48,813 nucleotides of DNA from Deltaproteobacteria bacterium (GTDB taxonomy: Bacteria; Myxococcota; UBA727; VGSZ01). The position numbers were made by a program, and so were the translations under genes. How positions within the stretch are numbered: the first letter of the stretch is position 1; each line of letters opens with the position of its first letter. Below are positions 43,417 through 48,813 of this stretch, piece by piece. Under the pieces are notes generated by a model that was not told where the DNA came from, did not search any database, and was given only the letters and a program-made list of their open reading frames with translations. The stretch lies in assembly GCA_020850995.1 (NCBI GenBank), contig JADZDP010000218.1, positions 1-48,813 on the forward strand. The letters are read 5' to 3'.

Positions 43417-45021
43417 ATGGGTCGTTCTTTCGACACCCTGGTGATCGGCTCGGGCGCCGCCGGGCTCACCTACGCGCTCGAGATGGCCAAGCGCGGCAGC
43501 GTCGCCGTGGTCACCAAGCGCGACCGGCTCGAGAGCAACACGCGCTACGCCCAGGGTGGCATCGCCGTGGTGGTCGACCGAGACGACAGCTTCGACGCGC
43601 ACGTCAAAGACACCATCGTCGCCGGCGACGGCCTGAACAACCCGCGCATCGTGCGCCTGTGCGTCGAGGAAGGTCCTGCGCGCTTGCAGGAGCTGCTCGC
43701 CATCGGCGTCGCCTTCACGCGCGCCGCCGGCGGCGGCGAGCTCGACCTCACGCGCGAGGGCGGCCACTCGGCGCGACGCGTGGTGCACGCCAAGGACACC
43801 ACCGGGCTCTCCATGGAGCAGGCCTTGGTGGCCGCCGCCAGCGCGCACCCGAACATCGAGATCTTCGAGGAGCACCACGCCGTCGACCTGATCACCCGCA
43901 AGAAGCTCGGCATGCGCGGCGAAGACCGCTGCCTGGGCGCCTACGTGCTCGACGCGCGCACCAACCGCATCGAGGCCTTCTTGGGGCGCGTGGTGCTCTT
44001 GGCCAGCGGCGGCGCCGGCAAGGTCTATCGCTACACCTCGAACCCCGACATCGCCTCGGGCGACGGCATCGCCATGGCGTACCGCGCGGGCTGCGCCGTG
44101 GCGAACATGGAGTTCTTCCAGTTCCATCCCACCTGCCTGTACCACCCGGCGGCCAAGAACTTCCTCGTCACCGAGGCCTGTCGCGGCGAGGGCGGCATCC
44201 TCCGTCGCCTCGATGGCCACGCGTTCATGGTCGACTACCACCCCATGAAGGACCTGGCGCCGCGCGACATCGTGGCGCGCGCCATCGACAGCGAGCTCAA
44301 GCGCACGGGCGATCCCCACGTGGTGCTCGACCTGACGCACAAAGACCCGCGCTTCCTCGAGGAGCACTTCCCGGGCGTGCACGCCAAGCTGCTCGGCTTC
44401 GGCATCGACATGCGCACCCAACCCATCCCGGTGGTGCCGGCCGCGCATTACTGCTGCGGCGGCATTGTCGTCGACGAGCACGGGCGCACCTCGCTGCCGG
44501 GGTTGCTGGCCGCGGGTGAGGTGACGCACACGGGCCTGCACGGCGCCAATCGCCTGGCCTCGAACTCGCTCCTCGAGGCGGTGGTGTTCGGCCACCGCGC
44601 CGCCGTCGTCGCCGGTGACCTGCAGCGGGCGCTGCCGGCCCGCGACGTCGAGGTCCCCGAGTGGAACACGGGGTCGGCCACCGATCCCGACGAGGGTGTG
44701 TTGGTGTCGCACGCCTGGGAAGAGGTGCGTGCGCTCATGTGGAACTACGTCGGCATCGTGCGCAGCAACAAGCGCCTGGCGCGCGCGCAGAGCCGCCTGA
44801 CCATGCTCGAGCGCGAGATCCGCGAGGACTACTGGAACTTCGTGTTGACGCGCGACCTGATCGAGCTGCGCAATATCGCCCTCGTCGCTACGCTGGTCGT
44901 CGAGTGTGCCTTGATGCGCCAAGAGAGCCGTGGATTGCACTACACTCTCGACTACCCCGAGCGCGACGACGCGCACTGGCTGCGCGACACCGTGGTCGCG
45001 CGGGGCAGTCGTTCTCGGTAG
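43417..45021 (+). CDS. nadB: L-aspartate oxidase
   Basis: The 534-aa FAD enzyme oxidises L-aspartate to iminoaspartate, the first step of NAD synthesis from aspartate. It has the dinucleotide loop VIGSGAAGLTYALEMAKRG (about 9-27), the substrate-site SNTRYAQGGIAVV, GGAGKVYRYTSNP, EFFQFHPTCLYHP and the FAD-binding GLHGANRLASNSLLEAVVFG. The C-terminal helical domain is present. Length and motifs match NadB rather than succinate dehydrogenase. The ATG at 43417 is the best start. A lipoprotein gene follows by 19 bp. Confidence 0.94.
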   Translation: MGRSFDTLVIGSGAAGLTYALEMAKRGSVAVVTKRDRLESNTRYAQGGIAVVVDRDDSFDAHVKDTIVAGDGLNNPRIVRLCVEEGPARLQELLAIGVAFTRAAGGGELDLTREGGHSARRVVHAKDTTGLSMEQALVAAASAHPNIEIFEEHHAVDLITRKKLGMRGEDRCLGAYVLDARTNRIEAFLGRVVLLASGGAGKVYRYTSNPDIASGDGIAMAYRAGCAVANMEFFQFHPTCLYHPAAKNFLVTEACRGEGGILRRLDGHAFMVDYHPMKDLAPRDIVARAIDSELKRTGDPHVVLDLTHKDPRFLEEHFPGVHAKLLGFGIDMRTQPIPVVPAAHYCCGGIVVDEHGRTSLPGLLAAGEVTHTGLHGANRLASNSLLEAVVFGHRAAVVAGDLQRALPARDVEVPEWNTGSATDPDEGVLVSHAWEEVRALMWNYVGIVRSNKRLARAQSRLTMLEREIREDYWNFVLTRDLIELRNIALVATLVVECALMRQESRGLHYTLDYPERDDAHWLRDTVVARGSRSR

Positions 45022-45040
45022 TTGAACATCGAGGAGGCCC

Positions 45041-45613
45041 ATGTTGATCCGCGCCCTTCCTGTCGCCCTGACCATCAGCCTCGGCTTGGCGGGGTGCTCG
45101 TCGTGCACCAAGGACGAGAAGCAGGCCGACACCAAGGAGCGCCCCGACAAGGGGCCAAAGACGCCCACCACGCCCCCGCAGCCCGCGGCGCCGCCGCCCG
45201 GCACCGACGCCGACCTCAAGCGCGCCGCGGCGCTGGCGTTGGCCAAGACCGTCGACGACGGCCTCGCGGGCTTCAGCCACGTCGAGAAGGACCTGGCCGC
45301 CGGCGCCGACGGCAAGGGGCGCGCGGCCGAGGCGTGGCACGTGGGCAAGGTGCCGAAGAAATTGGTGCTCAAGGTCAAGGACGCCACCGGCGTGGTGGCC
45401 GACAGCACCGACGTGTATTACGACGACGCCGGCCACATGGCCTTCGTGCGCGCGCCCGATGGCCTGTTCGTGTTCAACATGGAGGCGCTGGCGCTGTGGC
45501 TCGATCGCGAGCAACGCGTCAAGCGCGGCGTCTCGCCCGGCGACGCGCGCACCCGTGCAGAGCAACTGCGGGCCGAGGCGGCCAAGGCGCTGGTCACGCT
45601 CGGCGTGCGGTAG
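45041..45613 (+). CDS. Putative lipoprotein of unknown function
   Basis: The 190-aa protein has a signal and lipobox LGLAGC (about Cys19), a charged Pro/Thr linker (to about 55) and one compact domain of about 130 residues (LKRAAALALAKTVDDGLAGFSHVEKDL...). The domain has no recognisable family. The ATG at 45041 has a GAGGAGG-like site 3-4 bases upstream, a strong ribosome site. It is downstream of nadB and may be co-transcribed. Confidence 0.75.
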   Translation: MLIRALPVALTISLGLAGCSSCTKDEKQADTKERPDKGPKTPTTPPQPAAPPPGTDADLKRAAALALAKTVDDGLAGFSHVEKDLAAGADGKGRAAEAWHVGKVPKKLVLKVKDATGVVADSTDVYYDDAGHMAFVRAPDGLFVFNMEALALWLDREQRVKRGVSPGDARTRAEQLRAEAAKALVTLGVR

Positions 45614-45645
45614 CGAGCTCTTCTCGTCGGTGCTGCTGGGTGCCG

Positions 45646-46569
45646 TCAGGCGCCGCTCGGGCACACCAGGTGATGATCGAGGAAATCACCGATGGTCTCG
45701 AGGTAGGCCGGTCCCATCACGGTGGGCACGTCATCGCCGAAGTTGCCGTGCTCGGCACCATCGACGAGCAGGAAGCTCTTGTCATCGCTGGCTGCGGCGT
45801 CGAACACCTGCCGGCCGAGCTCGTGGCGCACGGTCTCGTCGAGCGCGCCGTGCAGGTGCAGGTAGGGCGCGGTGATGCGCGGCATCTTGGCGATGGTGTC
45901 CCAGCTCCCCGTGGTCAGGAAGGACTGCGGCACGCCGATGAAGGAGGAGTCGTCGGTAAAGGTCTGCACGCTCGGCCACGAGTTCTCGAGGATGAGGCCA
46001 CAGGGGGGCTCGCGCAGCGCCAGCTCGGTCGCCGCCAGCGCGCCCGCCGAGAAGCCCACGATCACCAGCGCCTGGCCCTCGCCGCGGCGCGCGATCATGG
46101 CGTCGCGCGCAGGGAGCAGGTCGGCGTTGAACTGCTCCTCGGTGGGCTCCGCCGTGGTGGAGGACTTGCCGAAGCCTCGATAGTCGAGGACGAAGAGGTC
46201 GGCGCCGCTTTGGTACAGCAGGCCGACGCGATTGAGGTAGTGCTCGATGCCGCCGAAGTTGCCGTGCGCGTACGCCATCAGGAGATCGGCGCGCGCCCCA
46301 GAGCCCCGGATGAAGTAGGCGTCGTTGGTGACGCCCTCGCCAACGTCGATGGTCACCTGCTCCACGTGGTCGGCGGGGACGCCAAAGGCCTCGAAGGGCA
46401 AGGGCGCATCGCAGGGCGTGCACATCTTGCGCTCGGCGCAATCGAAGCTCTCGGGCGCCGGGTCCACCAGGGAACAGTGGCGCGGGTTCCACACGAAGCT
46501 GTCCATGTCGACGCACGCGCCCGCGGGCGCGAGCGCCACGGCGAGCAGGAGGGAGCGAGCGATCGTCAT
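45646..46569 (-). CDS. Exported alpha/beta-hydrolase
   Basis: The 307-aa protein has a signal and possible lipobox (LAPAGAC, about Cys19) and a following Cys-rich stretch (CAERKMCTPC). The alpha/beta-hydrolase fold shows oxyanion-loop HGNFGG, nucleophile elbow GFSAGAL, a likely catalytic Asp in LHGALDE and His in DGAEHGNF. It resembles BEM46/ABHD13-like serine hydrolases; the substrate is unknown. The ATG at 46567-46569 overlaps the stop of the barrel-like gene upstream by four bases, so the two are probably co-translated. Confidence 0.85.
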   Translation of the reverse strand: MTIARSLLLAVALAPAGACVDMDSFVWNPRHCSLVDPAPESFDCAERKMCTPCDAPLPFEAFGVPADHVEQVTIDVGEGVTNDAYFIRGSGARADLLMAYAHGNFGGIEHYLNRVGLLYQSGADLFVLDYRGFGKSSTTAEPTEEQFNADLLPARDAMIARRGEGQALVIVGFSAGALAATELALREPPCGLILENSWPSVQTFTDDSSFIGVPQSFLTTGSWDTIAKMPRITAPYLHLHGALDETVRHELGRQVFDAAASDDKSFLLVDGAEHGNFGDDVPTVMGPAYLETIGDFLDHHLVCPSGA

Positions 46570-47246
46570 GACGCACCTCCGAACACCCACGCCACGCCAC
46601 CGGTGACTTGGATGCCCCCCTGGTCGCCAGGAGCCAACCAATGCACCACCGCGTAGCGCTGGTTGATGGCGGGGGCGAGCCACCGCAGCTCCGCCCCGAG
46701 ACGCAGGCCACCGAGGCCGGGGCGCAGCTCGACTCCGGCGGTGGGGCTGAGGTGCACGTGGGGCTCGTCGATGGACGCGTGGGCGAGGAGCCCGAGCCAG
46801 CCGATCTGGTCAAAGAGCTCCCAGCTCGCGAGCAGCGCGGTCTCTGACAGGCCGAAAAAGGCGGGCGCTGGCTTGCGCCCGTCGATGATGTTGGTGAAGC
46901 CGAACAGGCGCTGGCGCACGGTGAGCGCAGGCACCAAGGGCGCGGGCTGATCGAAGAGCTGCAAGCCCGCCCCCACGTGCGCGCCGGCGACGCCGAAGAG
47001 CAGCGGCAGCGCGTGCAGGCCGTAATCGACCTCGAGGTGGTGGGCGATGCCGTGCCGCCCCTCGACGGTGAGGTTGGGCAGCGGGATGTTGCCGAGGTTC
47101 GGCACCTCGGTGACGACGCCGCCGACGGTGGCGCTGACGGCATGCTCGCCGGGCTCGAGCGGCCGCGGGCCGCCCCAGGTGACGCACGACGCGCAGGTGA
47201 TCGCCGCGAGGGCGACCGGCAAGCAAAGCGGTGGACGGCGAGCCAT
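46566..47246 (-). CDS. Putative outer-membrane lipoprotein, barrel-like
   Basis: The 226-aa protein has a signal and Cys in ITCASCVTWGG, so it may be lipidated. The rest shows alternating strands with Gly/aromatic residues (GAHVGAGLQLFDQPAPLVPALTVRQRLFGF, GGLRLGAELRWLAPAINQRYAVVHWLAPG) and ends in VAWVFGGAS. This fits a small outer-membrane beta-barrel, but no family is named. The ATG at 47244-47246 is near the only start. It is the first gene of a two-gene unit with the hydrolase. Confidence 0.7.
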   Translation of the reverse strand: MARRPPLCLPVALAAITCASCVTWGGPRPLEPGEHAVSATVGGVVTEVPNLGNIPLPNLTVEGRHGIAHHLEVDYGLHALPLLFGVAGAHVGAGLQLFDQPAPLVPALTVRQRLFGFTNIIDGRKPAPAFFGLSETALLASWELFDQIGWLGLLAHASIDEPHVHLSPTAGVELRPGLGGLRLGAELRWLAPAINQRYAVVHWLAPGDQGGIQVTGGVAWVFGGAS

Positions 47247-47411
47247 GACGCGGCGTACCGGGCGCCGCGGCGCGGGTCAAAAGGCTCCGCCGCACATGGC
47301 GCCCGGGGCTCGTCGGTCGAACGGCGGAGCGCAGGCAAACGCGCATTCGTCAGCGCGATCGTACTTTCCATCCCCGCCGGGGTGCGGCAGCACCACCAGC
47401 GGAGGTTCCCG

Positions 47412-48813
47412 ATGCAGAAGCTGATCCTCGCGGCCGTGCTGTGCGCCGCGCTTCCCGCCTTCGCCGACGAAGGCATGTGGACCTACAACAACTTCCCCGC
47501 CGACAAGGTGGCCGCGAAGTACAAGTTCAAGCCCGACCAGGCCTGGCTCGACAAGGTGCGCCTGGGCTCTGCGCGTCTGGCGCAGGGCTGCTCGGCGTCG
47601 TTCGTGTCGCCCGACGGCCTGGTGATGACCAACCACCACTGCGCGCACAGCTGCATCGAGCAGCTCTCCACCAAGACCAAGGACTACGTAAAGGACGGCT
47701 TCGTCGCCAAGAACATGGCCGACGAGAAGAAGTGCCCCGAGCTCGAGGTCAACCAGCTCACCGACATCAGCGACGTCACCAAGCGCGTGCAGGCGGCCGT
47801 GGCCGGCAAGTCGGGCGCGGCCTTCGCCGAGGCGCAGAAGGCGGAGTTCGCCAAGATCACCAAGGAGTGCGCCACCTCCGATGACGTGCGCTGCGACGTG
47901 GTCACGCTCTACGCCGGCGGCGCCTACAACCTCTACAAGTACCAGCGCTACCAGGACGTGCGCCTGGCCTTCGCGCCGGAGTTCGCCATCGCGTTCTTCG
48001 GCGGCGACCCCGACAACTTCATGTTCCCACGCTACGACCTCGACGCATCGTTCGTGCGCGTCTACGACAAGGGCAAGCCGCTGCAGACCAAGAGCTACTT
48101 CCCCTTCGCCAAGGCGGGCGCCAAAGCGGGGGATCTGGCCTTCGTCTCGGGCCACCCCGGTCGCACCAGCAGGAACGCCACCGTGGCCGAGCTCTCGTTC
48201 ATCCGCGACGTGGAGCAGCCCGCGCGCCTGTTGCGCCTCGCCGAGCTGCGCGGCCGTCTCACCGAGTTCGGTCATCGCGGCAAGGAGCAGAAGCGCATCT
48301 CCAACGCGCTCCTGTTCTACGTGGAGAACAGCTACAAGGCGCGCTCCGGCTACTGGGGTGCGCTGCGCGATCCGGCCTTCTTCCAAAGCAAGGTGGCCGA
48401 GCAGGACAAGCTCCTCGCCTCGCAGAAGGACCCAGCCAAGAAGGCCGCGCTGCAGCAGTCCATCGCCGCCATTGCCGCTGCGCAGAAGACCAAGAGCGAC
48501 CTCTACATCCCGTACCTGCAGCTCGAAGGCATGCAGGCCTTCATGAGCGACCTCTACCCCATCGCCCGCGGCCTGGTGCGCGCCGCCGACGAGCTGCCCC
48601 TGGCCAACGAGAAGCGCCTCAAGGGCTACACCGACGCCGACCTGCCGGCCCTCAAGCAGCAGCTCTTCTCACCCGCGCCCGTCTACCCCGAGCTCGAGGA
48701 GGCCACGCTCAGCTTCGGCCTCACCAAGATGCGCGAGCAGCTCGGGCCCGACCACGCCACCGTCAAGAAGATCCTCGGCAAGAAGTCGCCGGAGACCCTC
48801 GCGCGTGAGCTGA
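47412..48813 (+). CDS. S46-family dipeptidyl peptidase (partial)
   Basis: This is an exported serine peptidase, cut by the window end after about 467 codons with no stop. The signal peptide MQKLILAAVLCAALPAFA is followed by DEGMWTYNNFP, the usual S46 N-terminus. The catalytic His lies in SFVSPDGLVMTNHHCAH (about residue 75), and GDPDNFMFPRYDLDASFVRVY holds the likely catalytic Asp. The nucleophile Ser is expected in the missing C-terminal third. Related enzymes are DPP7/DPP11, periplasmic peptidases that release N-terminal dipeptides. The ATG at 47412 has GGAGG seven bases upstream. Confidence 0.9.
   Translation, partial: MQKLILAAVLCAALPAFADEGMWTYNNFPADKVAAKYKFKPDQAWLDKVRLGSARLAQGCSASFVSPDGLVMTNHHCAHSCIEQLSTKTKDYVKDGFVAKNMADEKKCPELEVNQLTDISDVTKRVQAAVAGKSGAAFAEAQKAEFAKITKECATSDDVRCDVVTLYAGGAYNLYKYQRYQDVRLAFAPEFAIAFFGGDPDNFMFPRYDLDASFVRVYDKGKPLQTKSYFPFAKAGAKAGDLAFVSGHPGRTSRNATVAELSFIRDVEQPARLLRLAELRGRLTEFGHRGKEQKRISNALLFYVENSYKARSGYWGALRDPAFFQSKVAEQDKLLASQKDPAKKAALQQSIAAIAAAQKTKSDLYIPYLQLEGMQAFMSDLYPIARGLVRAADELPLANEKRLKGYTDADLPALKQQLFSPAPVYPELEEATLSFGLTKMREQLGPDHATVKKILGKKSPETLAREL

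Overview
The window is about 48.8 kb of very GC-rich bacterial DNA, packed with genes on both strands. It reads like a Myxococcota (former deltaproteobacterial) chromosome or metagenome bin. The evidence is the number of secreted lipoproteins (Cys-rich, acidic-repeat and Glu-Gly-tailed), Hanks-type kinases, cyclic-nucleotide-binding fusions, multihaem c-type cytochromes and a PilT-like motor. This assignment is inference; no rRNA or tRNA gene is present to fix it.

Layout. 1-1772: nuoABC on the minus strand, ending at the window edge without nuoD. 1864-3473: mog and a TPR protein. 3474-4175: a gene-free stretch holding a 288-bp element with long terminal inverted repeats and a cloverleaf-like core. 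4176-13030: a tightly overlapping seven-gene plus-strand operon of exported redox proteins (HzsA-like cytochrome, mono-haem lipoprotein, DUF4266, DUF3570, a Glu-Gly-tailed protein, a beta-propeller/cytochrome c fusion, ApbE), facing a TlpA-like thioredoxin. 13727-14548: an acyltransferase. 14565-20156: a minus-strand run of RNA methyltransferase, nuoI, MscS-cNMP channel, NnrS-like protein and octahaem cytochrome. 20223-25766: an MFS transporter, a small membrane protein, a Cys-rich lipoprotein, a Ser/Thr kinase and a TPR protein. 25770-31120: a five-gene efflux/cytochrome b561 cassette between two identical 87-bp direct repeats. 31041-33451: flavin reductase and a cNMP-PilT fusion. 33564-37362: a nuclease and two proteins with Asp/Cys calcium-type repeats. 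37366-42065: a small membrane protein, ComF, a pseudokinase with two cNMP domains, hemerythrin and DUF4920. 42281-48813: a lipoprotein, nadB, three more exported proteins and the start of an S46 dipeptidyl peptidase.

The most interesting system is 4176-13030. ApbE attaches FMN to Ser/Thr in a D-x-x-S/T-G-A-S/T motif. The DUF3570 protein of the same operon carries D-V-I-S-G-A-T shortly after its signal peptide. With the haem proteins around it, this suggests an extracytoplasmic flavin/haem electron-transfer assembly, possibly at the outer membrane. The other strong signal is the efflux cassette: it has its own promoter with a TetR-type palindrome, no regulator gene in the window, and exact 87-bp repeats at both ends. 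That points either to recent acquisition or to an assembly join.
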